64,000 nucleotides of DNA from assembly GCA_024349245.1 (NCBI GenBank), contig JALDNG010000481.1, positions 62,001-126,000 of the forward strand, given 5' to 3'. Below, one piece after another: positions 1 through 14,853 of the stretch. The position numbers and the translations under genes are program-made. The DNA is from Neodontobutis hainanensis. Taxonomy: Eukaryota; Chordata; Actinopteri; Gobiiformes; Odontobutidae. The notes below the pieces were generated by a model, which was not told where the DNA came from, did not search any database, and saw only the letters and a program-made list of their open reading frames with translations. Every line of letters begins with the position of its first letter. Position 1 is the stretch's first letter.

Positions 1-3000
1 ACAGAGTTAAATAGTTGAGATCGATGAACATGACCAAAATAAATTTAAAATTAATTTTTATAAAAGAGACAGTAAACCTACTGCGTAACATAACCAGAAC
101 ATGAATGTAACAATATCCTCGAAATCATAATTAAAAATTTGTTAAACATGTGTGTTTCAACAAAATTTATCGTTCAATGTCATTTTTAATTGCATATTTC
201 GTGAGAACTGTTTTGTTATCATTACTCGTGAAAATTTTTTTTGTGAGTCAAATCATATTTTTACAGATAAATGCATGGAACTTCCATATACGAAAATATA
301 ATTCATTTAATTCAAAATAAAATAATTTGATCAAAGATTATTAAATTTTCTTTTCAAATTCGATAAAAACACATTTAAATATCTAATGTAGATCTATACG
401 TTGGCTTTTAATTTCGAGTTTTATATTATACTTGCACTTATTCTTACAACTGTTCTTACATCACATGATTCGTTCTAGTTTGTTGAAGGAAATACAATGC
501 AGGTATCGATAAAAATTCAACATAAATCTAAATTCGTTCATTATTTCAATAAGATAAAGAAAAAACCTAATTTTTTTGAAGTGGAGAATTCGTAAGTATA
601 TAAAGATTTGAAATTATTCGTAATTGCAAAAAATTGTCATTAATTTTACTATTTTAATTTGTAAAGACCTTTTTACATTTACATGAATTATCATGGTATC
701 TTTAATCATAAAAACCTAACTATGTTTTGATAAACGGTAATATATTTTTGCAATATTTGATATATAAATATAATTGAGCAAAGATTTTATAAATTTAAAT
801 GATGATTAGTACTAATATTGTACTTTATTTTAATATCACAAATTTTGTTAGTTTTGCTCGTATCTTTATGACATAAGTTAGCTGCAATGTAAAAATTTTC
901 TGTCAACGATATATAATATCTCCTAAGAAAAAATTTTATCCTTATAAATTCATTATGCTTACTAAATGGATGAGTTAAAAATTTATCTGTTTCAATACAT
1001 AAAATTTGTTAAATGTATAAATATCAAACTTTTCATGAATGCAACAGTTTTTAATTCTCGATTTATTCTGGTTGTGTTATAACATCTAAATAAGGGCCCC
1101 TCTCAATATGATAATAATACAAAATTTATTTTCATATATTGAGCAATAAATGTATGATACTAGATAATAACTATAATTTATTCAAGATCTACTACACCTA
1201 TTTATGTCAATTTCTACAAACATATGATGTTATTTAAAATTTTTATCCATTACATTTAAATCTAAATGTGAAAATCAACCTATTAACCTATCTTAATATT
1301 TATACACTATTTCAAGACGTCATAAGAATATAATAAACGTCATAAGTTTATTTATACTTTATATAACAGAGAAATTCACATTGCGAGTAATTATTGAAGA
1401 TGTGTATTATTTAAAATAAATACTACCTATATAGAACTGGCATATTATGATCATCGCCATTCCTCAGTTTCATTCGTAGTATGACTATCTGTTAAAAATT
1501 AATAAATTAAAAATGGAAATTCAAACAGATTTAATCGCTGACAATGTTCTCTATAATTAAATAGGTATATTCATAATCGATAAAAAATTTTGGCAATTAA
1601 CTTCACATTTTTAAGATTTTTAAGATTTTTTTAGTTGGTTTTCTTTCCAATATTGATTGATTCATATTTACACAAATAATCAACGTAATATTTTTATGGA
1701 AGTAAATTGACTTGTTTCTAAATTTATCTTATGATACATGCATGATGTTTTGAAACATATAAAATACTTAGGAACATAACAATATTTAAATCAACAAAAC
1801 TATTTTTTTCAAGAAAATCGTTATATTAATATTCATACACTAGAATTTATATTTAAAGCAAAAAAATTTTATATCGAACATTCACACTTATTTTTATTAT
1901 ATTCACTCAAATATTTAAATGAATTTTTGATAAACATCGCAAAAGAGCATTTAATTATTATATCATTTTTTATTTTAAATTTCTTTTTTTTTATCATGAA
2001 ATACAATAAATGGATGATTACGCAAATTAATATTTGAATATTTAAGATGAATTGGTCGAGAAGCAATTCTATCAAATTTTTTTAAAATATAGTATTTATT
2101 TAATATTTTTCTCACTTTATGAATTTTATTTATACCATCTATATAGTCATTCTATAAATATGTCTTTTCATTTTTATGAATTCAACTTAAAATAACTTTT
2201 TAAAATCCGCTTAAAACAAAAACAATTTATATAATGCAAAATTGTAGGCAAACTCGTATTATATCGTTATTCGCTATATTACTCTTTTACCTAAAGATTA
2301 AGAAAAAATAATTTCAAAATTTTTATTTTAAAATAAAAATGTATTTTAAAAGATATTTCATTCATAATTTACTCTTTCATTGTAAAATTTCAAGTTAAAA
2401 TATACAAATTTAAAAAGGTTTCTTTTTCTTAGACTAATTTAAGAAATAGATTCTTGAAAAATGTAAAAATTTTTATGGTTAAAAATTTTAAAAATAATAG
2501 TATACAGCTATTATATAAAATATAGTTTTAAAAATACCTTTATTTTTTGTATTAAATTTGAAGAATTTTAATGCTTTTAAATTTTCTTCCATTATAGCAT
2601 GATATATATTACAAATATTTAATTTTATCATGAATCATATTACATGAAATCTATTCAACCTTAAAATAATTGTTTTAGTAATTTCAATGCAGAAGATTTA
2701 TCTTGCGAATAAGCATTAAAGTATCTTAAGTTAAATATATTTCTTTTAAAAATATAAACAGGTGATTTTGAGAAAATATTACATGTATTAATTGTTTACA
2801 AAATTAATAATTAGATTAATTATAATGCTAAAAGCTCCTTTACTGGCCTTTGAAAGGTTTATGAAATGTAAAAATAAAATGATTCTTATAAAATTTTCAA
2901 AGTATAAAGATTATCGAATTTATATAACTTTAAACACTTGTAATATTTAAGAAAAATCTTTCTCTCTAATAAAATAAATACTGTGAAAATAAACATTAAA

Positions 3001-6000
3001 ATGGACAGTCTACAGGTTTAATATTTTCATAACTATAATGCTACTTATGTGACGATATTTACACGATATTTTTTACATTGATTGTGCTGTAAAATTTCAA
3101 ATAGAAATAGGGTTTTAAGATTTACGATGGAGAAATTTTTGTGTTAATTCAAGATTAGTCAAACCTATCAAGATATCTTTCGAAATAGATTTATTTAAGT
3201 GACGTTCTTCAGTCTTATTCTTTGAATTTAGTTATAAAGTTACATGATGTACCTCGTTTCGTCCCATTGTCTTAATTATTATTCAACGTGTCAGCTAGAT
3301 TGTGACTCTCATACACTAAAAATGTCACCTTATTAGAAAAGAACAAACTTTATATCTGCTACATAAGTTTTATTGCAAAATTTGTATGTGATGAATGATC
3401 AAATTCTATTATAGTATCTCAATTATTTATCATTAAAATTATTAATTCAAATTAGCCAAGTATATTTGTAAAATTTATTCAGATCGACAGTTTGTATTAT
3501 AAAATTATCTATTTTGCTTTATTTTTTCTTTATGATGTATATTTTGAATTATGATTTTAACGAATCTTTGAATACTTCTTGATATGATATATTTTAAAAT
3601 TTTATATTCCATTGAAAATTTAAAAATAATCATTAAAAAAATAAATTTGTCATTTTTTGGATTTATTTTATTGTCTTATCTTATTTATAAGAAAATTTAT
3701 TTTGAAAAGATTATATCTGATAGATAGATATGAAATTATCTTCTTAAGGTGTTAGATAATCCAAAATGATCAATATGATTTAAATTATGAAAACATAATG
3801 CTTCGAAAAAAATATTGTGTAAATATTGTTAATTTACAGTAAACTAACCTTTTTTACAACTATATACACAAATGAAAAACCATGATAAACGTTTTTTTGT
3901 ATTATTTTTAAAAGATTTATAAGTCTAACTTATATGTAACATAGTATATTAATGAGTGAAAACGTTTGATAACTTGAAATATTTACATTTTTCTTTCTAT
4001 AATAATTTTAATTGTGTTGGGAAGATTATAAGAAATTAAGCTTTGCATTTCCATCAATAATGTTTTTAAATTTTCAATTAATTAGTAATAATTTAGTGCG
4101 ATTTTGTCGTAAAATAAGAAATAAGTTTTTGGTTTTCATAGGTTATTTGACTTTAGGTAATCTCTCAATTGATTGATGGCCCTAAATTTTTTATTATAAT
4201 CTTTTAGATAAAATTTAATATGATCGACAGTAATAATTTTTTATAACATCATCAATAAGATGTACTTCACTTTTTTCTAAGATATTCAAGGTAATAATAA
4301 AAAAAATCTTTCACTGAATATAATTTAGATAACGAAAAATTCACAATTATTACGTTTGTTTGAAATAGAGGACAATTGTCATAAAAAATTTATTTATCTA
4401 TTTTTAAATGTGAATTACAGTTGAAAAATATTCATTAAAAATAAAAATTTTTCAACGATTCATGAAACCGAAATTAAGTTTTGTTATTTCGATATATATT
4501 CATAAATTTAAATCGGATTATTCGATAAATAATGTAATATTTCCAACAATTAGCATTACCATTGCAATCATAAATATTATAAAACATTCAATAAATTAAA
4601 TTTTTTATATATTTTGATTTAATTTCAATTAGTAACACAAACATTCAACAAAAATATTTTTTCATTATCTCTCATTTGAGGAAAAACTAAAGATATGAAA
4701 ACTAATGAATAATACCTAAGAGTTTAAACATTAATTTGTAAAATTTTAAATAATATTTAAACAAGTATTTGTAAAAATAGTCATTTAAACTAGAACAATG
4801 AAATTAGATTCGAAAATAAAATATTTATTCATAAGAGATAAACAGTTTCTGGCGAGAAAGATGAAGAATCCTCATAAAAAATTGAATACATATACATTTT
4901 TAGGCTGCTTTTATTATTTGCAAAATAATTTTGTGGTGCACACTTGTGTCTGATGCATAATAAAACATGTACATTTCTTCATTGAATCAATGGAGATATT
5001 TCGCAATCTTATATTTTGCTAAATATATACAAATATATTATTTTCTCGTTGAATATTTCTTTGATATTTTTAATAAAATTTATTTTCTTAGGTTTAGACA
5101 ATTAAAAATAATTTGTAAACCAGAATAGAGAATAAATTTCTTTTGAGAATCATCCATACAAAAAAGATTATATTTTTACAAACTTTGAGATATTTTGATC
5201 CAAAACTAGATGATGATTTGAGTTTGAAAATTCGAATAAAATGATGGATACAGAGAATAACGATTTTAACATTTGTTATTGGCGACGTTTGATTCTCTGA
5301 AGATATGGGAGAAAAACTAATAGAACATGTATTTGACATTTTTAAATGTTTGTAAATCTCAATTTAGACAATTTTGTTGAACTGACTTAAAAATATAATA
5401 ATTCTTTACACAAAAATTCATGAAAATGTTAAATTTCTAAGATATGAAAAGATCGAAATAAAAAATCTCTGAATCATGCAGAACAAAAGAAAAACCGAAA
5501 AATCGAATAATTAAAAAATTCATGAATTTTATTTATGATCAAACATAAAATAAAAAACAAGAATATTGTTAATAAAATATTTGCTTGAAAATTCATACTT
5601 AAATCAGATCACAATATATACTCGACTTGAAATTATTGTTGATTTGGTGCGTTTCAAATCTTTAAATATAATTGAAATGATTTATATCAAATAATATCTC
5701 ATAAATTTACCAAAATTTAATATTTTATATATTACAGAAAACATTTTTTCTTGCAAACACTCTTATATAGATGTATATTATTAAAAGTATATATTTCAGT
5801 AGGGTTAATTTTTTTCTGTGTTAGGTTAAGGGTTAAGCGAAGAATTAACTTATTTATTGAAGGGCTTACTTAATTAATTGCAAGTATAATGTGTATAATT
5901 TAATAGATTTAATTAATTTTTCGAAATAATAAAAATATTCGTAATTTTGTTTTATATATTCTTCATTAAGATTTTAAAGAATAGAATAATTTAAAAGTGT

Positions 6001-9000
6001 AAAAATGTTATTAAATTTATTATTATATTTTAAACTACCTAAAATAAGAAAATAATATTTTGTCTTATGTATTTATGACAAAAATTTGAAAGATATTTTA
6101 TCAAATTAATGAAAGTGTAAGATAATAAAAACTTGAAAAAAGTATCTATTTTAAATTATGAATTTGTTTAAAAATTAACAATTTCATATATTTGATCAAT
6201 AATTTGGAAATAATTTACAATCAATTTTTCTTTCTGTAAACATGAAATTGACTTAACGTATATTAAATTTGAACATTATTGATATAATTATTAATTTATT
6301 ACAACAGTTTTTTTGTATATTTGATTCAGAATTTATAACATATTATCAAACATTTTCGTTTTAACCCTTTTTACACTCAAATGGATGAGAGACAATCACC
6401 TTTTTCTTAAAAATATTTGAGACATGAGAGTCCAACACTAAGAAGCACCGAGTATGCAATAGTTTTGGTTAAAAGTGACCTCCTGTATCTCTTGTGAAAA
6501 AAGTTTAAAATTTTAATGATATAGATAAAGTTATGAAGATTATTTGAATATAAATATCAAACATGTGCACAAGAAAACATAAAACAGATAGGTTTTCTTT
6601 TTTATCAAGCATAATCGATTCATAGAGAATAAGTTTCATTTTTTATTTAAATTAAAAATTAAGTCAATTTCTTATCAAATAGATCTCAAACTAAATTAAT
6701 TTGAACATTTAAAGAATGATATATTTCAAATTAAAAATGTTAAAACAACTTACGTATACCGAAGTGTACGAATTTAAGATTAATTGTGTTTTTTAAATAT
6801 TTCTTGCATATTATTATCTCTACATATCTTTTTCACTTATCCCTTAATAATATAAAATAGTTGAATAAAATGTATATTCTTCAAAATATAACTATTTTGA
6901 TGAAGAATTTTATTTGAATAAAATTTTTTTATATCCCTTGTATTTTTTGAATAAATTTTAAATTATTTGATCTTATTGAAATTTACATTTTAGATGAGAA
7001 ATAAATGATGTAAAAACATTGATTATACGCTTAAAAATATAGTTTAAATACTTGTTTTAAAGAAAAAAAATTATGTAGAATAATTAAAGAGTTTATATTT
7101 ATATAAAGAGTTAATATACTTGTAATTTAGATTTTTTGGTTATTTTTTCGATGTTGTTTATCGTTTAATCATATTTCCTTGTTTCAAGGTTCATTACTTG
7201 TGATAATATGTATGAAATTTTTACTTCAAAAAGAATATTTTTATGTTTTCGTGTTTTTCGGAAATCAAAAAACGCTTATATTCATTCAGATATAAACTCA
7301 TTTAAATAAACGTAAGCATTATTTTTGAATCTCGTTAAATTATCTTTTATGTTTAACTTAAAGACTTGATAAATAAATAGTTTAAAAATCTTGATATATA
7401 AAGAAAAAAAAGTTTTTTATTTATGAATTAATCCGAAAAACCATATATTTCAAAATATCATGAAACTTTATTTTAAAAACCAGTTAAAATTAATAATACA
7501 CGTTAAATAACTTGTCTAATCATTTATTCTTTTTGTGAAATTTTATGTTTAAATTTTAAAAAATTTTATCAATGAGGTAAAATTACTTTCAAGTTTACTA
7601 GACTACGAATTATATGCATAGAACTTTACATATAGAGAGTATTCATTTCTTTATGTATTTACTCGGTTTCAATATATCATCGTGCTTTCACAATCAGATA
7701 ACATATTTACTCTTGTATTGAACTATATTTCGATATTCAATAATAATTCAATTTACGGAATATGTAGCTAAAAATCGAAAATATTTTTTTCATTCCCTTA
7801 TTTTTATAGGATATAAACAATTTTTAGTTAAAAAAATCTCATGATATATTTGTTTTAAATTTTATCTTTACTTCATTTATATTTTAGATCTAAATAAAAT
7901 CAATTCATATTCAATTATTTTGTTAGTATCATATTAAAATTTGACATCTAAAAATTGAAAAACAGTCAAAACAAATTATTTATTCTAAAATAAAAAAATA
8001 GAATGGTATTATCAAATAAATATAATTTATCTACTTTAAATTTTGATATTTATTCAATTAAATGTTTTTAAATATTTATCTTAATATATTCTTTTACAGA
8101 CATTCTTGTTAAAACGTTAAAGGGCTATTTATTCAGATTCAATAGAGAATGAATGAATAAAGCTTAGTTTGTTATGAGACAAAAAGATTTTAAAACCTAT
8201 CATGACAGATGTTTAATTAAGAAGTAAAAATCTTTGATTACTTAAAAAATTAATGTGAATTGTAATGTGTATTTAAAGTACTAATCAAATTGACGTGTAT
8301 ATTTGAATCGTGAATTAACATGAAACGTTTTATTATAGGTTAAAAGATACATTATTGTTTACAATTAAGTCTATTTTGAACAGAAATTTGAAAAAAAGTA
8401 TGATTAATAAATTTCATGTCCATCTTTTAAAACTTATTATCGTTCATTTACACTTAGGTTATCACTCAAGTTATTTTAAAGTTACATTTGACTGGCATAT
8501 TGGATTCGTATAAATGTGATATTATATATCGTACCTTCAGCGATTCCTGATTTGAGCTTTCGAGGATTTATTACATATATTTAATAATCTTCTGAGCAAT
8601 TTCTTTCACTACCATTGATTATCAATTTAATTATATGACTAAACGCAAGGATCATGTTATATTTAAATTTTTTCTCAAATAAATATATTCATAATTACAC
8701 AGAATAAGAAAAAGTTTCTAACTTATAATGGGCCCTCTGTTGTAAGAATTAAATATGTTTTTCAATATTCTTCAAAAAATAAATTACTTTCTTATTTTCC
8801 ACAGATATATATATAATGCAAAAATATCGGTTTATATGAAATTCGGAAATTTGATAACTATTTTTATTTCCGATTTCTCTATATTTCATATCTTAAACAT
8901 CCAATAACAGCAAACATCTTTACAATGTTTTAAATTATTTGAAACTTTTTGGATTTTAAAAAATTAAAAGAAAATAACTTCAGTTTTAAAAAATTTTGAA

Positions 9001-12000
9001 AAGCTATACCTTTTAGATTTTATAGTGAAAATAAATATCAAATCCCTAAAAGAAGCCTGTTTAACATTTATGTGGAAGATATATTTAACAAAAATATAGG
9101 CTATTAATTTATTATACAATTGATTCTTCTTTTTTTTAACTTTTCAACTCGTTAATATTTTTCTGATCAATTTTTAATTTTTTCATAATTTTAGAAAGTT
9201 GTAAATACTCCTTTTAGCTAATTTTTCGACAAAATATTTTTAGCAATAAATTAATTATCATCATAAAAAAATCGTTAAAGTGATTGAATCCATCATTATA
9301 ATTAACTATATTTTACATATATTAAGCTTAAATGGCGTATAAGATTTTATAATTGAGTTATTTAATATGGTAATATTCATTATATATTCAGATATTTATC
9401 ATGATTTCAAGTTGTTGAGTTCATAAGCAATCTTCATCTTTTATTGATTTTTTAACCCTTAATAATGTTGAACACTTCAAAAAAACAAATTCGAGAAAAT
9501 ATGAATGTAGAACATGATAAAACACTTAATTTACTATTAAAAAGATCAAAAACGTATATATGTGTACTCTTAAAATATTTGTTTATTTTTCTGTTTTTTT
9601 GAATAATTTTAATTCTTCTAATTATATCTATTTTGTTGAGTTAATATCCTACATTGTATGCGTAATTATTCTGTCTTAAATTTTAGAATATGATAAAATA
9701 AAATATGACTTTGAACAGTTATATTTTTAATATACGTAGAAATGTAAATGATAAAAAGAGTGAAACAAAATTGAGTATATCTAACCCATTATAAATTAAA
9801 ATACTTTTGAAGGAGAAGTTATCTTTTACAAATAAGACTGTTCGAAGTTGGAAAAAATATACGACAAGTAAAAATAATAATTTTTATACTTTTAAAAAGT
9901 TATTTAATTAACGAAAATATATATTCATTTTATAAAACGAATTCAAATAAATATATTTTATAGAATAATTTTATGCTGAAATTTTTAATAATATCTTATA
10001 CTTGAATAGAAATAAATATATAATTATGCAACTGATTTTACATTTTTACGCAATTTTTATTTTTCATAAAAATAAATTGAGAAAAAACTCAATTATCAAT
10101 TGTGGGAAAATAAAATTTTTGCTCGTTAATTTAATGTTAAAAAAATATTCTCTGTTTCATACATAATATACCTGATTTAAAAATCAAAAAATATTAAAAA
10201 TACTATGGAATAAGTAATTTATCAAGAATATGTTTAAGATGATGTGTTTCATTTAACAGAAAAGCATAATTTTTTATAAAAAATTTCTAAACATATATGA
10301 GATGACATAAGAAACAGGTTAACGATTTATTCTTTTCAAAATAAAATTGATATAGGGATATCCAGATTCAATTTTACGGTGATGATTATGTCGACAATTA
10401 CGTTCTTTAAGATTCTTTTTATAAATAAATAATTTTTCGAGGATATATTTCAAAGATTTAGCTTCATTAATCAGACTGGCTGCATATATTTTGATAAAAA
10501 TAAGTAAATAGAATTTTTATCTTGATAAATTTTTTATACTTTGATTTGAATCATTTTAAGATAAATTCTTCTTTTTTAATTTATTTCTGAAGAACATTAA
10601 TAATAATGATGCATACCTATTTAAGATAAAAAAATAATTCTTTCATCAATGTATGATAAAAAAAATTTTGTATCAACGTTAAAAATCAGAAGGATGGATT
10701 ATTTTTATCCTAAATATACGACAAACTATATATTTTTGTGAAATAATATTACATTCATGATATTTTAATTATTCATTTTTCAGAAATGACGAAAAATTAG
10801 TTTTAAAGACGAATGCTGTCATGGCAATACAAAAAATATAAATAAACGATAAAATGTATATGAATTGTAAGAACTTACAATTTTTATAAAGCTGAAATCT
10901 ATAGAATTTAAGGTGTCGTAATGACACTTTTTAAAAGCATAATTATGAAAAAAATCAGCACTATAAATTAAAATTCATAATCATATACTGATTTGGGTAT
11001 ACATATTGTTTGTTATGGTATGATTCATATTATTATTTATTTCATTCAAACGTATATATACTCATACTAATTTTTGTTTGACGAGTTTTTTGAGAAAATA
11101 TGCATTGATCTAAATAAAGTATGTACAGCAAAACATAAGTTCATCTTACATAAAATATTTATAGCATTGCAAAGTAATATTTGCTTAAGTTATGAGTAAT
11201 ATACTCAATAAAAAAATTATTTCTGATTTAAATGTATTTATTGAGTGAAGCAAACATATTATCAAAGATATTCTATGATTCAAATAAATTATCAGTTCAT
11301 CTCAGAGGTTAATTAGATAATTATATGAAAGAATTTTTGGCGAAATGTAATAAAATATTTTATTTGATGTTTTTATCTTTTTAGATAAACAATATCAATG
11401 TATTATATGGTAAAAATGTGGTATTCTTAAAATTAATAAATATATGATTAAATTTGTTTATTTTTTCATAAGATTGAAAATTACAATTAATTAATAGTAT
11501 ATTCATATTTATTTTTAAATATATTATTTCAATAAATAAATATAAGATTGATCTCTTTCCATGTTTTTTTCTGTGCTCTTTAAATGGTAAATGGGAAATT
11601 AATCTGAATTACCTTCCATATGATAAAATATCTTCAATTATGAAACAATAAAATGATATCCACATAATAGAACAAAAAATGATTCATTGATAAATATATT
11701 TTTATAGATGCAGAGTTTTATTAAGTTTTTTCGTGCTACCAATGACTTTAAAAATTTTTAACATAATATAATTTATTGTATGAGATATTTTAAAACATAA
11801 AAAATGAACAATTAATATTACGACTCATTTTTAATTTGTAGATTCCTTATTTAAATTAAACAAAATCTATGATAAATAATTTATTATTTATAAATTTTGT
11901 AAAAGGAATTATAGAAGGAAAGATATCAGGCCTTTTATTATATGTTAATTAAAACTTTTAGAATGAACAGATAGATTCGACTGTAACTTCATTTTATTTG

Positions 12001-14415
12001 ACAGAGATTAAATCAAATGAGATAGTAAATCAACATTGAAAGAATTCATCAACACAAAAAATCACCGATATTCTAAATAGTTTTCCGAAGATAATAAACA
12101 TGAAAATATGTTTGAAAAAATTATTTTACATATAATTTATTGTCTTTTTAAAACTTTATTCTCTCATTATTTGAATACGTTTAGACATTCTTAAATAAAG
12201 TAGTTTTTATTATTTTTATGTTTAAATATTGACAATAAATACACAATAAAAATTAATATTTCAAATGCATATATACCTATTTTAACAGAATCTTTTTAAA
12301 ATTTTCAATATATTTGATACATGAGTTTTATCCACTGAAGCTCTCATCACAAAATACATTATTGGATAAGAAAATTATGTTTATCTTTTGAAAATCATTT
12401 TATAAAAATCGTTAAATGACACAAAAACAAAACCCGAAAGCTATTTTAAGAATAATACACAAATTTAGAACTTTTGAAACACATCATATCTTCAGAGGAA
12501 TATGCAATAATCAAATTAATAAGAGAAGAGTTATGATTTTACGAATAGAATTACTTTTAATTTCTTAAAATTTGATTTAAATAATTATATTTTCAATCTA
12601 ATAATTTTATGTATAAATATACTGAGAAAAGAATATCCATGAAATTAATCTCTATAAACTCTCAAATATAGTTCTATCAAACAATTAAAAAAATTCACAT
12701 ATTTTACTGTTGCTATTTAGCTGAAAATTGCGTTTATAAACGAAATAATATGCTTTAAATATTTATTTATATAATTTAAAACTTTAAATTAACAAAATAA
12801 TTCTTTGAATTTTAGTGTTTAAATTATTAAATTCAATTTGAATTATATCCCTAAAAAATTTGTTTTTTTCAAAAAGGAAATTATATAGTTGATAATTTAA
12901 TCACTTATTTTTCAACATAATATACTTCTGTTTATTGTTATTACATTTGTATATTTACATTTATTTGTAAGTGATCTACACTTTCTAAAAAATTCATGTG
13001 GTTGGTAAAATCTGTTAAATACGTCGATTTTTAACAATATAAATTGATAGCATCGTAAAATTTTTCAACATTGTAAATATAAAATATTATGATATCATAA
13101 ACAAAAAGAATTTTTTATTTTTGAACTTAAGAATATATTTGAAGTACAATCATAAAAATTATTGCTTTCTAATTGTTAGTTTGCATGTTTGAATTAAAAT
13201 CCATAAATAAATAATCAACAATGATACCGACAAAATATTATTAAATGCATCATAAGTTTAAAGTCATAATGAACATTTTACGTTGTCAAGTTGATTATTT
13301 CTGATTTTAAAAATTAAAAATATCGAATGTATAGGCATAATGCCAAGAAAATTAACAAATTTGTTACCAAAAATCTAAAATAAATCACAATACAGATTTA
13401 TTCATGAGGAAAAATTAAGAGTATTTCTCGAAATATAGAAGGATTTATTTCAATAAATCTAACATTCTGACTCTTTAAAATAAACCAAAACTGTCAAACT
13501 CTTGATATTAAAGAGTTTTACAAACAATATTTACAACTTTTTAACGGTTAAAAAGGTTTAACTGTTAGTTTGAGACAGTTTTAAAAAGTATATTATTTCA
13601 AATAATTTCTTAAAAATCAGTTATGACTGTATTTTATAATTTGAAAACATAGAAACGATTTTAACACTTTTGGTTGAGTTTATAAAACTACAAAATCATT
13701 TCATTGTTCAATAAATAAAATGAAGATGATGTTTGTTTTCATATTATAAAATATATAGTATTTTAAAACTGTGAATCAATTCTCAAAAAATAAAATTTCA
13801 AATAAGTTTCTTTATCAACAATTCAAGATACATAAGTTTTAGATAATTTTGAGTTTCAATCATTTGATAAAATTAAATTAAAATTATTTATTTATTCATA
13901 TATGTTATTCAAAAAATGATACTAATATCGTAGCAGTAGTATTTATAAGGAATATTTATGTTAAGGTAATTTTTTTTATCCGAATAGAAAACGATTCACA
14001 GATTGTAATATTATTTACATGTGTTGATTAAAAATACCAGGATAGGAAATTTTATTATTTACAGTTTATTGATACGATCTATTTCACATATAATATTTAG
14101 AATAGATAAAATTTTTAAGAATGAATACGTAAATAAATATATGTTCATTGTATAAGAAATTGATATTTAGTAAAAAAATATCCTTATGAATTTAAACATT
14201 GATCTATTAAGTTACCGATTAATTGTAGTTTAATGATGTAAAAAATTTCTGAACTTATTGTTATGAGTGTTTCTAGGTAATACCGAGAATTTTATAAATC
14301 ATAAACATTCAGTTGATCACGATTATTGATCTTTATCAAAAAATATTTGATGTAATATGTCAATTAACGTTGTCTAAAATGTAATTTTTGGGATTTATAT
14401 ATTTTAAAACGAATT
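1..14415. other. AT-rich intergenic DNA, no gene recognised
   Basis: I read this stretch on both strands and found no motif of a known protein family, no tRNA-like cloverleaf and no long tandem array. Open frames are short (the longest about 80 codons, at 5094-5339 on the minus strand) and dominated by Phe, Ile, Lys and Asn, as expected by chance at this composition. A few slightly GC-richer patches (about 3.23-3.33 kb and 6.37-6.49 kb) contain nothing I could identify. It is most simply intergenic or intronic DNA whose old insertions have decayed beyond recognition. Confidence 0.6.
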
Positions 14416-14853
14416 CTATTCAACATTTTGGTTTTCATAATTAGCTAAGAATTTAAAAATGTCCATACGAGGAGGATATGAGGGATCAATAGTTGAATCG
14501 GTTGAGTCTCTATGTGGCTTATACACCATTTTTTCTAAAATCTAGATGGATAGATGAAGGTTGATACAGGTGAAGATATTCTTACGTCGACTTTCTGCGC
14601 ATTTCTGGATGAATGAAAATATCGTCCATTTTGAATATTTTCTGAGTTAGTATTATTCTTAAATTTTCAATCAAATGAATACTTTTGATATGCAAGACTT
14701 CATAAATAAATAAATAGAATACACCGCCCATAGAATGATAGAAATGAACATAATAATGTATACTCTATCGTCTATGGAAACGTTTTTCGGAATAGTTTGG
14801 TTATTAATCGAAGAGTATACCAAAATCAAAAAAATGAAAACATAAAAAACCAT
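14416..14853 (-). CDS. possible small membrane-protein gene, two or three exons
   Basis: Not recognised as a known family. The first frame (14853 down to 14671, 60 codons) starts MVFYVFIFLILVYSS, a signal-anchor-like segment. A hydrophilic loop with two N-glycosylation sequons (NQT, NVS) and a second hydrophobic segment (about residues 32-52) follow. The DNA downstream on the same strand stays GC-richer than its surroundings. It holds a frame without ATG ending in NAQKVD at 14586, directly followed by a GTAAGA donor. An acceptor (CATCTAG) ends at 14542. Joining 14586 to 14541 keeps the frame open into ILEKMVYKPHRDSTDS and on to a stop at 14418-14416. That intron would be only 44 bp, and the join between the first frame and the middle exon is not settled: a GTGTAT donor giving an intron of about 67 bp would fit. 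The exon model is inference. Composition, phase agreement and the donor are seen. It could still be an old relic. Confidence 0.3.

Noticed and set aside
5801..5840. TTAGG/TTAGGG-like telomeric motifs (agggtta, ttaggttaagggttaa)
   Set aside because: Only two or three degenerate units over 40 bases, not an array; consistent with chance.
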